DNA from: Anaerocolumna aminovalerica
GTDB taxonomy: Bacteria; Bacillota; Clostridia; Lachnospirales; Lachnospiraceae
Direction: 5' to 3'
DNA length: 64,000 nucleotides
Assembly: GCF_900115365.1 (NCBI RefSeq)
Contig: NZ_FOWD01000002.1
Coordinates: forward strand, 124,001-188,000
Every line of letters begins with the position of its first letter. The first letter of the stretch is position 1. Below, piece after piece: positions 1 to 7,829 of this stretch. The position numbers and the translations under genes were made by a program. The notes beneath the pieces are model-generated. The model did no database searches. It worked only from the letters and a program-made list of their open reading frames with translations, and had not been told where the DNA came from.

Positions 1-28
1 GATTCTCCTATCTCAACATGGATTATGC

Positions 29-934
29 TCATTTTGCACCTTTGCTAATTCCTAATACTAACTTTTTATCTACTCGATATTCGATAATTGATGTACTCTC
101 ATCAATAAACTCATTAATAAAAACAATGTACTCATTTGTATTTGTTTTATTAACATCCCACCACCAAACATAATACCTGAAAATTCTTTTAGATTACCGG
201 ATTTATCTAAATAGCATCAAAAAAATTTTATAGATAAAATCTTTAAAGCCATCTTCACCTTTTGTAAATATTTTAAAAATAATATTCATTGTTTTCATAT
301 ATATCAAAAAGGTACTTATCGCACCTCGTGCTGGTCAAGAAACATTTTTTTAGTTCAACGAGAAACGCATCAAAGTAATCTCTATAACTTGGAACACATC
401 CATAATCAGGGTTGTAGCAAGGGTAGGAGCCTTTCCCTCTATGCTGGTTTAGAGTTTCTATACGTTTTTTCATCTAATTTCTCTTTTCGAGCTATTTCAA
501 TACTTCCAGGGTGATTTGGGAAAACTGCCATATTTCCAATGGTGCAATACAATTTTCGAAACTCAATAATTTTTTTATCAGTTGTTTATCGTTTATAACT
601 AACTTCGGCTCATTTAGTTTTCCAATTTCTAATCTGTCATAGCTCTCATTAGATTGAACATTTTATTACATAAATCCCGGCTAAGTAATGTAGCAAACGT
701 ATTTATGGTATCTCCGCGAAAATAACCATTAAAAATTTATCAAATGTAAGTTCATGAAAATTATCACCCCAAACAAGACAATATATAACTCTTGCCAAAT
801 TAGTATCATCACAATCAAAATTCCTATTAGGCATCCATAGATAACGTCACCATAAAATTGCTCAAAGTTGAAATTTCAAAATCTCCATCCAAAAATTCAT
901 TCATGAATTTAATAATAAATTCTTTAATCTCCAT
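29..934 (-). pseudogene. Decayed gene of an unrecognised protein family, multiple frameshifts
   Basis: Reading the reverse strand from an ATG at 934 to a TGA at 29 gives protein-like segments that jump between frames, so the ancestral product was about 300 residues. Segments in order: MEIKEFIIKFMNEFLDGDF, then NFDCDDTNLARVIYCLVWGD, then FRGDTINTFATLLSRDL, then FRKLYCTIGNMAVFPNHPG, then GCVPSYRDYFDAFLVELKK, then FTKGEDGFKDFIYKIF, then YYVWWWDVNKTNTNEYIVF, ending ISKGAK-stop. At least six frame changes or stops interrupt it, so it cannot yield the full protein. The RGDT...IGNM arrangement reminds me of uncharacterised Firmicutes proteins, but I cannot name the family. Whether any break is a sequencing error cannot be judged here; the number of breaks favours real decay. 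Confidence 0.7.
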
Positions 935-1135
935 CAATATAAAGATTTATAAAGAGTTTTTCACTATTAAATCAAAAAAAGTATCCATTATTATAACATA
1001 TTTTACAAATATCCACAAGGAATTTTACAGTTGTAATATTTATATAGGCTATCATTTAGTATTTATATATTAATTCGTATTAACCTTGATATCTATCAAT
1101 ATTTATATAATACTCGATATAAAGAGGTGAACCAT

Positions 1136-1408
1136 ATGCCATCAATCAGACCAAGCACAGACCTACGTAATTCTTATAACCAAATATCCAAATACTTCCA
1201 CACCCATTCCGAACCTGTATACATTACCAAGAATGGAAAAGACGATCTCATTGTATTGGATATCGAAGCCTATGAAAAACTTGTGGGTCGTTTTGAAATA
1301 AGCACACTTCTAGACCAAGGCCTGGAAGATGTAAAACAAAAGAACTATAAAAATGCAGATGAAATTTTTGATGAATTTGAAGGAAGGTATAAAGATGTCA
1401 AGCTATAA
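1136..1408 (+). CDS. Phd/YefM-family antitoxin
   Basis: A 90-residue antitoxin of the Phd/YefM type. Such proteins bind their own operator through the N-terminal half and neutralise a RelE/ParE-type toxin with the C-terminal tail. The N-terminus (MPSIRPSTDLRNSYNQISKY) and the segment EPVYITKNGKDDLIVLDIEA match the family's DNA-binding fold, followed by an acidic helical tail (DEIFDEFEGRY). The start chosen is the ATG at 1136, seven bases after AGAGGTG; an in-frame GTG at 1127 lies inside that ribosome site and is unlikely. It overlaps the ATG of the adjacent toxin remnant by 14 bases, the usual operon arrangement. Because the toxin is broken, this is probably a relic antitoxin that is still intact. 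Confidence 0.85.
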   Translation: MPSIRPSTDLRNSYNQISKYFHTHSEPVYITKNGKDDLIVLDIEAYEKLVGRFEISTLLDQGLEDVKQKNYKNADEIFDEFEGRYKDVKL

Positions 1409-1659
1409 TATCGTAATTGCAGAAACCACACAGCGGGATTTGCTTGAAATCTTTGACTATATCGTATTTGAACTGCGTTAGCCGGAATCGGCAAATCATC
1501 TACTATTAAAAACTAAACTTAAGGTGAAATCCTTAGAAGAGTTTCCGGAACGGAATAATATAATTTCAGGTATCCCAGATGCAAGACCAAGTTTTCATTC
1601 TTCGTATCCTATATAAAAAAAGTAACTGGGAGCATCTGTTACCCCCAGTTAGTATCTGA
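1395..1659 (+). pseudogene. Broken ParE/RelE-family toxin
   Basis: From the ATG at 1395 the frame reads MSSYNIVIAETTQRDLLEIF, typical of the RelE/ParE plasmid-stabilisation toxin fold, then meets an in-frame TAG at 1479-1481. Beyond it the same frame continues as PESANHLLLKTKLKVKSLEEFPE, still family-like. Near 1590 the reading moves to another frame, giving VFILRILYKKSNWE, the usual final strand of these toxins, ending at 1659. The segment between the two, which should hold the catalytic loop and core strands, is largely missing. The gene therefore carries a stop, a deletion and a frameshift and should be inactive. It follows its antitoxin with a 14-base overlap. Confidence 0.8.
1612..1650 (-). 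terminator. Rho-independent terminator of the pdaB-like gene
   Basis: On the reverse strand AACTGGGGG pairs with CTCCCAGTT around an 11-base loop and is followed by ACTTTTTTTAT. It lies 20 bases past the stop of the deacetylase gene and overlaps the 3' end of the decayed toxin. Confidence 0.75.
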
Positions 1660-1669
1660 ATTAATCTAT

Positions 1670-2455
1670 TTACTTCTCAAACTGTCTTCCCTCATGATCC
1701 ATATAATATTCTCCGGTATAAATCAATTGGGAAATTGGAACAATCTCATAGCCCTTATCCTTTAGTCCTGTAATCATAGATTCTAGGGCATCTTTCGTAT
1801 ACTTCGCTCCATTATGGCAAAGTATGATAGAACCATTTCCCAGATGGCTATTATTTACTACCGTATCTACGATAGATTTCGCACCATAATCTTTCCAGTC
1901 TAAACTGTCAACATCCCATTGAATACAATGATAACCAGCCTCTCTTGTAGCCTGAATCAATGTATTATTATAATCTCCGTATGGAGGCCGGAAGAGGTTC
2001 ATATCAATACCCGTCAGCTCTTTCACCTTATTATGAGGTTTCATAATCTCTTCTATGGACTGCTCTTTAGAGAGCTGGGACATATGTTTGTGATTCTCAC
2101 TATGATTCCCAAGGTCATGACCGGCTGCTGCAATTGCTTTTACATCATCGGGATATTTTTCAACCCAGCCTCCTGTCATAAAAAAGGTAACTTTAACATT
2201 ATGTTTCTCAAGAATTTTTAATATATCCGCTGTGTCCTCATTCCCCCAAGCGGCATCAAAGCTTAGAGCAACTTTCTTCTCAGGAGAGTTTACACAATAG
2301 ATAGGAAGTTCTCTTGCATTTGCTAAGTTTGTAACGGAAAGGGCTTTAGGAATATATTTAATGCCAAAAGCACAGATAGCAAGGAATGATAACACTACAA
2401 TACCTGTTTTTATAAAAAATCTTAATTTTTCCTTATCTTCATTATCAATTTCCAT
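1670..2455 (-). CDS. pdaB: Polysaccharide deacetylase, PdaB-like (sporulation)
   Basis: A 261-residue carbohydrate esterase family 4 protein. Residues about 15-35 form one N-terminal membrane anchor (TGIVVLSFLAICAFGIKYI), so the enzyme should face the outside of the membrane. The NodB domain follows: motif 1 SFDAAWGNEDT (in place of the usual TFDDG), motif 2 GNHSENHKHM with the two metal-binding histidines, motif 3 RPPYGDYN, motif 4 DVDSLDWKD and motif 5 ILCHNG. The FDxxWG form of motif 1 is characteristic of the PdaB sporulation branch rather than of xylan or chitin deacetylases. PdaB proteins are needed for late spore stability in Bacillus; the same role here is inference. It is monocistronic, with its own terminator. 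Weak ribosome site GGTG five bases before the ATG. Confidence 0.8.
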   Translation of the reverse strand: MEIDNEDKEKLRFFIKTGIVVLSFLAICAFGIKYIPKALSVTNLANARELPIYCVNSPEKKVALSFDAAWGNEDTADILKILEKHNVKVTFFMTGGWVEKYPDDVKAIAAAGHDLGNHSENHKHMSQLSKEQSIEEIMKPHNKVKELTGIDMNLFRPPYGDYNNTLIQATREAGYHCIQWDVDSLDWKDYGAKSIVDTVVNNSHLGNGSIILCHNGAKYTKDALESMITGLKDKGYEIVPISQLIYTGEYYMDHEGRQFEK

Positions 2456-2509
2456 AGCTTCACCATATATTATTCTTCATAATAATATATGGAAAGTTTT
2501 TCGTATCTA

Positions 2510-2590
2510 TTACTGGATTTTCTCTCTCCGATACTTACCGGTTTCTAGTGCTGCCAGTCCTTCCAGTGCAGTTTCATCTAATAAGCTAAA
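2510..2590 (-). pseudogene. 3' remnant of an L-serine dehydratase alpha-subunit gene
   Basis: The reverse strand reads LDETALEGLAALETGKYRRE then KIQ-stop. This is almost the same as the C-terminus of the intact alpha subunit at 23848-24711 (LKETALGGLAATETGKCWRE, KIQ). The similarity continues past the stop codon into non-coding DNA (GTATCTATTACTGGA occurs at both loci), so it is a true duplication relic. The rest of the gene is absent; a PfkB kinase gene lies upstream instead. Confidence 0.75.
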
Positions 2591-2631
2591 ATTAAAGAGT
2601 TCAAATTTAATACTACTGCACTTGTGTAGGT

Positions 2632-3564
2632 TTAATCTACTATCTCTTTGATAAGTACATCAATTTCTTCTCTAGTTGGCATAGAAGTCGTAGTTCCTAG
2701 CCTTGTTACTGAGAGTGCAGCTAACGCATTCCCAAACTTAGCTGCTTCCCAAATGCTTTTTCCTTCAGCTAATGCAGTGCAAAATCCCCCATTAAAAGCA
2801 TCTCCTGCACCTGTAGTGTCGATAGCATTTACTTTAAATGCTGGTATAAATTTACTTTCATCTGGTGTAGCAACAAATACGCCTCTAGAACCTAATGTAA
2901 TAACAACATTCTTAACACCTTTTTCAAAGAAAATATTACATGCCTCCTGTGCCTTTGTTTCATCCGATATATGCACACCCGTTAAAATCTCAGCCTCAAC
3001 TTCATTTGGTGTAATAATATCTATCATACTAAATAATGCTTCATCAATTGGTCTTGCAGGTGCTGTGTTTAAAATAACCTTCACACCATTTTCATGTGCT
3101 ATTTTTACTACATTTTCTACAGCATCTATATTAACTTCCAATTGTACCAGTAAATAATCTGACTCTATAATCTCATTCTTTACTTTTTCAATATCCTCTT
3201 TAGAAATTGTTTCACAGGCTCCCAATGTAACGACTATTTCATTTTGACTTGTAGTTTCATCTACCATAATAAGTGCTGTAGCCGTTGATACATCTTCTGA
3301 GAACATAATATGGTCTTTCGGAATATCTAATGCAGTCATTGTATCTAATGCAACGTTGGCAAAAGTATCTCTTCCCAGCTTTGTTATCATAGTTACATTG
3401 GCACCTGCCTTTTTAGCTGCCACACATTGGTTAAATCCTTTGCCTCCTGGCCCCATTTTAAACATGGATCCTTTTACTGTCTCACCAGGTACAGGCAAAT
3501 GAGGAGTCCTTGCCATTAAATCAACAGCAAAACTTCCAAATACAGTTATTTTTTCTTTCATCAT
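2632..3564 (-). CDS. PfkB-family sugar kinase (ribokinase-like)
   Basis: A 310-residue PfkB-family kinase. The N-terminal strand ITVFGSFAVDLMARTPHLPV and the di-glycine substrate motif MGPGGKGFNQ (about residues 38-47) are ribokinase-like. The C-terminal signature IDTTGAGDAFNGGF carries the catalytic Asp and the anion hole. Ribokinase itself phosphorylates D-ribose at O5 in the cytosol; the sugar or nucleoside used here cannot be fixed from the sequence. It starts at 3564 (ATG-ATG), after AGAAAGG. A strong terminator at 3612-3641 separates it from the ATC-hydrolase-like gene upstream, so it is either a distal read-through gene or an independent unit. Ribose phosphorylation would also suit the nucleoside island at 16-24 kb. 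Confidence 0.85.
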   Translation of the reverse strand: MMKEKITVFGSFAVDLMARTPHLPVPGETVKGSMFKMGPGGKGFNQCVAAKKAGANVTMITKLGRDTFANVALDTMTALDIPKDHIMFSEDVSTATALIMVDETTSQNEIVVTLGACETISKEDIEKVKNEIIESDYLLVQLEVNIDAVENVVKIAHENGVKVILNTAPARPIDEALFSMIDIITPNEVEAEILTGVHISDETKAQEACNIFFEKGVKNVVITLGSRGVFVATPDESKFIPAFKVNAIDTTGAGDAFNGGFCTALAEGKSIWEAAKFGNALAALSVTRLGTTTSMPTREEIDVLIKEIVD

Positions 3565-3611
3565 ATTCTTACCTTTCTATAAAAAGATACTTATTCACTT
3601 AACTATTTGAG

Positions 3612-3641
3612 AAAAAAGCACTACCTATTACAAGGTAGTGC
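3612..3641 (-). terminator. Rho-independent terminator
   Basis: On the reverse strand GCACTACCT pairs with AGGTAGTGC around a six-base loop, then TTTTTT. It ends the LIV/ATC-hydrolase operon just before the PfkB kinase gene. Confidence 0.85.
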
Positions 3642-3650
3642 ACTTTTAAA

Positions 3651-4145
3651 TTATTTATGGAAGTGAAGTCTACAAACGCCATCACCTTTTGCAATTGTTT
3701 TTTCTATATCAAGTTTAAGCCCCATACCATCTGCTATACCTCTATCACCATCCATAGCGATATCACAAAGAAGCTCTAAATCTTTACCTTCATACCCCAG
3801 CTTTTCCCATGCCTGAACAAGTGGACATTGCTTAAATTCAGCAATTACATGATCTTTATCTGATTCAATAACTTCAATCTCCATATTTTTGGAACCTTGC
3901 TCATGAAAGAATGCTTTACCGAAATCTGCTGCACTTGTTGGATCTTCACATTGTGCTTTATATGTCTTGGCATGAATATGTCCGCATTTTCTAATAGCAT
4001 CTCTTCCAGCCTTTTCAAAATCTATTCCTTGTTTTTTAGCCTCATCGAGAATAAGTGCCATCCAAGTAGCCCTATGCTCTACTGCACCTCTTAACTGCAT
4101 TGTTGTAAAATCTGTGTGTTGTGGTTGATTGTGTTTAATTGACAT
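3651..4145 (-). CDS. ATC-hydrolase-family protein, copy 1
   Basis: A 164-residue cytosolic protein of the L-2-amino-thiazoline-4-carboxylate (ATC) hydrolase family (PF14196 as I recall it). The named member opens the thiazoline ring of ATC to give N-carbamoyl-L-cysteine; most relatives are untested. Visible motifs are EHRATWMALILDEAKK (about residues 23-38), RKCGHIHA, QCEDP, CPLVQAWEKLG and LCDIAMDGDRGIADGMG, ending VCRLHFHK. Five cysteines and the DGDRG segment are shared with the paralogue at 11052-11546; the two look about half identical by eye. It is the distal gene of the operon 11546 to 3651, followed by a terminator. Substrate unknown: ATC is a suggestion from the family name and the cysteine desulfidase two genes upstream. 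Confidence 0.75.
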   Translation of the reverse strand: MSIKHNQPQHTDFTTMQLRGAVEHRATWMALILDEAKKQGIDFEKAGRDAIRKCGHIHAKTYKAQCEDPTSAADFGKAFFHEQGSKNMEIEVIESDKDHVIAEFKQCPLVQAWEKLGYEGKDLELLCDIAMDGDRGIADGMGLKLDIEKTIAKGDGVCRLHFHK

Positions 4146-4187
4146 TTTAGTGTCCTCCTAAGTATTATTATTTTTATTTGTAACCAT

Positions 4188-4982
4188 TTAAATTTGATTA
4201 CTTATCTTTAAGTCATAGGAGTAGGAAGGGTTAAGTACTACGCTTCTTCCTCCTGATACTTCAAGACTTGTTGCTGTAATATAGCTTGCTTGTTGAGAGC
4301 ACAAGAAGACAATAGGCCCTGCTATTTCCTCAGGTGTAGCAACTCTTCTTAATAGGGTATTCTCTGCATTATGTAAAAGTTCATTTTCACTTATACTTTC
4401 TTCTACTTTGGGGGTGGTTGTAAATCCTGGTAATATGGAATTAACTCGGATACCATATGCAGCAAATTCACCAGCAAACATAACAGATAAGGAACATACT
4501 GCTGACTTTAATGGACCGTAAAGGGTACTTCGTCCAACCGTTCCACATCTTGCCGCTAAAGAACTTACATTTACAATGCTTCCTCCCGTGTTGACCATAT
4601 ATTTAGATGCTGCTTGGCATCCGTAAATAACCGTTTTAAAACAAACATCTACTATCCAATCAATCTCTTGATTTGTATAATATTCTCCTTGTTTTTCTAT
4701 AGTTGCTCCTACATTATTTATCCAGTAATCAATATGTCCATATTGACTATACACTTGGTCTGCAAAAATATTAATCTCTTCCATTCTAGTAGCATCTATT
4801 GGAGCTGCGTACACTTCTCCATAGGTACTTAATGTTTCTTTCGCTTTCTCTAGTTCATTTTTATTTCTGGCACAAATAGCAACTATTGCACCCTCATTCA
4901 GAAAAGCCTTTGCCGTAGCAAAACCTATTCCCTTACTAGCGCCAATGATAACAGCAACTTTCTTACTCATTTTTAAATCCAT
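4188..4982 (-). CDS. Short-chain dehydrogenase/reductase (SDR)
   Basis: A 264-residue classical SDR, an NAD(P)-dependent oxidoreductase acting on an alcohol or ketone. Features in order: the dinucleotide motif GASKGIG near residue 14, NNVGA (the NNAG equivalent), catalytic Ser in VNVSSLAARCG, the Tyr/Lys pair in STLYGPLKSA, and the post-catalytic ILPGFTTTP. Arg in ICARNKNE after the second strand suggests a preference for NADP, though this is weak evidence. The ATG at 4982 has GGAGG seven bases upstream; the internal ATG at 4970 is not needed. It lies between the desulfidase-like and ATC-hydrolase-like genes on the same strand with short gaps, so it very likely acts in the same pathway. Substrate unknown. 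Confidence 0.85.
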   Translation of the reverse strand: MDLKMSKKVAVIIGASKGIGFATAKAFLNEGAIVAICARNKNELEKAKETLSTYGEVYAAPIDATRMEEINIFADQVYSQYGHIDYWINNVGATIEKQGEYYTNQEIDWIVDVCFKTVIYGCQAASKYMVNTGGSIVNVSSLAARCGTVGRSTLYGPLKSAVCSLSVMFAGEFAAYGIRVNSILPGFTTTPKVEESISENELLHNAENTLLRRVATPEEIAGPIVFLCSQQASYITATSLEVSGGRSVVLNPSYSYDLKISNQI

Positions 4983-5016
4983 TGTAGTACCTCCGCGAAA
5001 ATGAAAGTTCTATTGT

Positions 5017-6285
5017 CTATTTTCCAATCATTATATTGAGAATTTCTACATCCGTTGAACGCATACCTTCTCTCCCCATTCTACCAAGGTTTTGAATCGT
5101 TTTTTCAACATCCTCTTCAACAAGTCCTTCGCCTGCTGCAAATACTTTATTATTAGCACTCATAAAATAGCCTAAAATTCCGGCATCCACAGCTGACGCA
5201 ATCTTAGCTGCACAAGAAGGCTTAGCTCCATCACATACCATACCGCCTATATTAGCAATTGTATTTGTAATTGTCTCAGAAATTTCTTTGTATCCACCAC
5301 CATTTAAATAGGCAATGCCACAACCAGCTCCACAGCCTGCACTTGTTGCTCCGCAGTATGCTGATAGACTACCTATATAGCGTTTTTGATGAATGGATAT
5401 TAGGTTAGCAATTGCTAATGCTCTATATAATAGCTCTTTACTTGCATTCATTTCCTTTGCATACTCAATAACAGGTACTGATACCGTAATTCCTTGGTTA
5501 CCACTTCCCGAGTTAATAACAACGGGTAATGCACATCCACTCATTCTTGCGTCAGACCCTGCTGCACTCATAGCCCTTGCTCTTGTACGCACATCTGTAC
5601 CGTAATATTCCATAATTGTTCTTCCTACTTCAGTTCCATATCCATTCTCAATACCTTCTTTTGCTATTCGTGTATTCAGTTCTACTTGTTGTTCTAATAA
5701 CTCACTTATTCTTTCAATAGGCACTGTGTTAGCAAACTCAATAATATCTTTCACATTGAGCAGTTCTTTGTTACCATTACTCTCCTCTACTTGTGGTTCG
5801 TTTCTTTCAAAAACCACTTGGTTATTTTTAATTATTTTAGTAATGTACGTATGCTTGTCTTTTACTTCTACAGATGCCATTTCATCTTTACAAATAACCT
5901 CAGCAATAATATGTAGATTTTCTGATCCATCTATAAGTTCACATTCACAAAACCCTTGACCTATGAGTTCTTTTGCTTTTTCAATATCTTTGATAGTGAT
6001 GAATTGCAATACTTCAAGTGCTTTGTCAGCTCTTCCACCTACAACACCTAAAGTCGCAGCTACATCAATACCTTTCAGTCCCCCTGAATTAGGAACCGTT
6101 ACACCTTTTACATTCTTAATAATGTTGCCACTGCAATACATTTTTATTTTTTCCGGCATATATCCTAGTACCTCTTTAGCTTTTGCAGCTGCAAAAGCTA
6201 AAGCAATAGGTTCTGTACACCCTAGTGCTGGAACTAATTCACTCTTTAGTATAGCAACATAATTGTCATAAATTTCATGTTCCAA
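5017..6285 (-). CDS. L-cysteine desulfidase family protein (CyuA/YhaM, UPF0597)
   Basis: A 422-residue member of the CyuA/YhaM family. Characterised members are Fe-S enzymes that break L-cysteine into pyruvate, sulfide and ammonia, and share the L-serine dehydratase alpha fold. The family cysteines are present: LGCTEPIALAFA near residue 22, SGCALPVVINSGSGNQG, CGATSAGCGAGCG, and VCDGAKPSC, so the cluster should be intact. The start is TTG at 6285, with GAGGAG nine bases upstream; no suitable ATG is nearby. It is downstream of the LIV transporter genes and upstream of the SDR on the same strand. Another beta-substituted amino acid cannot be excluded as substrate. It is unrelated in role to the serine dehydratase pair at 23.8-25.4 kb, although the fold is shared. 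Confidence 0.85.
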   Translation of the reverse strand: MEHEIYDNYVAILKSELVPALGCTEPIALAFAAAKAKEVLGYMPEKIKMYCSGNIIKNVKGVTVPNSGGLKGIDVAATLGVVGGRADKALEVLQFITIKDIEKAKELIGQGFCECELIDGSENLHIIAEVICKDEMASVEVKDKHTYITKIIKNNQVVFERNEPQVEESNGNKELLNVKDIIEFANTVPIERISELLEQQVELNTRIAKEGIENGYGTEVGRTIMEYYGTDVRTRARAMSAAGSDARMSGCALPVVINSGSGNQGITVSVPVIEYAKEMNASKELLYRALAIANLISIHQKRYIGSLSAYCGATSAGCGAGCGIAYLNGGGYKEISETITNTIANIGGMVCDGAKPSCAAKIASAVDAGILGYFMSANNKVFAAGEGLVEEDVEKTIQNLGRMGREGMRSTDVEILNIMIGK

Positions 6286-6331
6286 TAGTGCAATCTCCTC
6301 TTTTTTTCCTCGCTTTTATAATATGAATCTA

Positions 6332-7042
6332 TTATGCTCCTAAGTATGCTTTCTTAACTTCAGGATCAACTAATAGGTCTTTTCCTTTTCCTTGTAAAAT
6401 AATGTTACCTGTCTCTAACACATATCCTCTATCTGCTATAGATAGTGCCATCGATGCATTTTGTTCAATTAAAAGAACGGTTTTCCCTTTCTCTCTAATC
6501 TTTAGAATAAGTTCAAATATTTCCTCGACTATAATAGGTGCAAGTCCTAGAGAAGGTTCATCTAACATAATGATATCGGGATCCATCATAAGACCTCTAG
6601 CAATCGCAAGCATTTGTTGTTCTCCACCCGAAAGGCTTCCACCACCTTGTGACCATCTCTCCTTTAGTCTTGGGAAAAGAACATAATTTTCCTCTATAAG
6701 TTGTTTTATTTTATCTCTGCTTAGCTTAGGATTACCAATAGTTCCTGCAATTAAATTTTCATACACTGTTAAAGCAGGAAAAATTTTTCTTCCTTCTGGT
6801 ACGTGGCTAAGTCCCATTTTCACAATTTTATCCGGTGCCATTTTTGTAATATCTTGTTCTTTGAATGTAATCTTGCCCTCTAACTTTTCATTCAGATTAG
6901 AAATAGCCATAAGGGTTGTACTTTTACCAGCACCATTCCCACCAATCAAAGTAACAATTTCCCCTTGCTTTACTTCAATGTTAATATTCGTAAGTGCATT
7001 GATATATCCATAATTGACAGAAAGATTCTCTATTTTAAGCAT
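6332..7042 (-). CDS. livF: LIV-type ABC transporter ATP-binding protein
   Basis: A 236-residue ABC ATPase of the branched-chain amino acid (HAAT) type, LivF-like. Walker A GGNGAGKST near residue 35, Q-loop region, signature LSGGEQQ, Walker B IIMLDEPSLGL and H-loop LIEQNAS are all present. With LivG it should energise import through the LivH/LivM pore. The LivG stop and this ATG are one base apart, so translation is probably coupled. LIV-type importers are recruited for amino acids, amides, urea and other small polar compounds, so the substrate must be inferred from neighbours, here ATC-hydrolase-like proteins and a cysteine desulfidase. Confidence 0.93.
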   Translation of the reverse strand: MLKIENLSVNYGYINALTNINIEVKQGEIVTLIGGNGAGKSTTLMAISNLNEKLEGKITFKEQDITKMAPDKIVKMGLSHVPEGRKIFPALTVYENLIAGTIGNPKLSRDKIKQLIEENYVLFPRLKERWSQGGGSLSGGEQQMLAIARGLMMDPDIIMLDEPSLGLAPIIVEEIFELILKIREKGKTVLLIEQNASMALSIADRGYVLETGNIILQGKGKDLLVDPEVKKAYLGA

Positions 7043-7043
7043 C

Positions 7044-7829
7044 TTATTTTACCGCCTCTCCTGCAATAATTCCTTTACCAAAGTATGCTTCCTGAACTTG
7101 TTGATTAGACTTAACATCATCAGGTGTTCCTTCGCATATTTTCTGTCCGAAGTTTAAGACTAGTATTCTATTACAAGAATTCATTACAAACTTCATATCA
7201 TGCTCGATAACAGCAATTGTATAGCCATCTGCATTAAGTATCTTGATAAACTCCATTAATTCTTGTGTTTCTTGTGGATTCATTCCAGCTGCTGGTTCAT
7301 CAAGTAATAATATTTGTGGATCTAAAGCAAGTGCCCTTGCAATTTCAACTTTCCTTTGTATTCCATAAGCTAAGTTGCCTGCCATTGTATCTGTATATTT
7401 AGACAAGCCAACTTTATCAATAATTTCTAATCCTTTTTGTACCGTAAACTCTTCATCTTCTTTGAATGTTTTTGTATGAAGCACGGAGTCCCAAAGTTTT
7501 GTTTTTGTATGAATATGAAATCCAATCTTAACATTCTCAAGTACTGTCATATATTTAAACAACTGGATATTTTGAAATGTTCTTGCCATTCCTCTTTGCG
7601 CAATTTGTTCTGATTTCAAATGAGAAATTTTGTCTCCATTCAGTAATATTTCTCCTTTTGTAGGTGTATATATCCCAGAACAAATATTAAAAAAGGTTGT
7701 TTTACCTGCACCATTAGGCCCTATTATTCCAAAAACATCTCCTTTGTTGATATGCATGCTTACATCTTCTACAGCTTTTAAACCGCCGAAATACTTACAT
7801 ATTCCTTTAGCTTCTAACAGAGACCCCAT
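7044..7829 (-). CDS. livG: LIV-type ABC transporter ATP-binding protein
   Basis: A 261-residue LivG-type ABC ATPase. Walker A GPNGAGKTT near residue 37, the LivG-specific insert with RTFQNIQLF, the degenerate signature LAYGIQRKVEIARAL (normal for LivG, which usually has LSYG), Walker B ILLLDEPAAGMN and switch His in VIEHDM are visible. The start lies 23 bases inside the 3' end of livM and has GGAGGAGG upstream, so the two are translationally coupled. It partners LivF. Confidence 0.93.
   Translation of the reverse strand: MGSLLEAKGICKYFGGLKAVEDVSMHINKGDVFGIIGPNGAGKTTFFNICSGIYTPTKGEILLNGDKISHLKSEQIAQRGMARTFQNIQLFKYMTVLENVKIGFHIHTKTKLWDSVLHTKTFKEDEEFTVQKGLEIIDKVGLSKYTDTMAGNLAYGIQRKVEIARALALDPQILLLDEPAAGMNPQETQELMEFIKILNADGYTIAVIEHDMKFVMNSCNRILVLNFGQKICEGTPDDVKSNQQVQEAYFGKGIIAGEAVK

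Noticed and set aside
2632-3564. Fructokinase or 1-phosphofructokinase
   Set aside because: The N-terminal GPGGKGFNQ and overall layout are closer to ribokinase, although the substrate stays open.
3612-3641. Possible protein-binding palindrome
   Set aside because: The six-base T-run and position after a stop codon make a terminator the simpler reading.
5393-6262. Forward-strand open frames opposite the cysteine desulfidase gene
   Set aside because: They are low-complexity shadows of the reverse-strand gene without ribosome sites.
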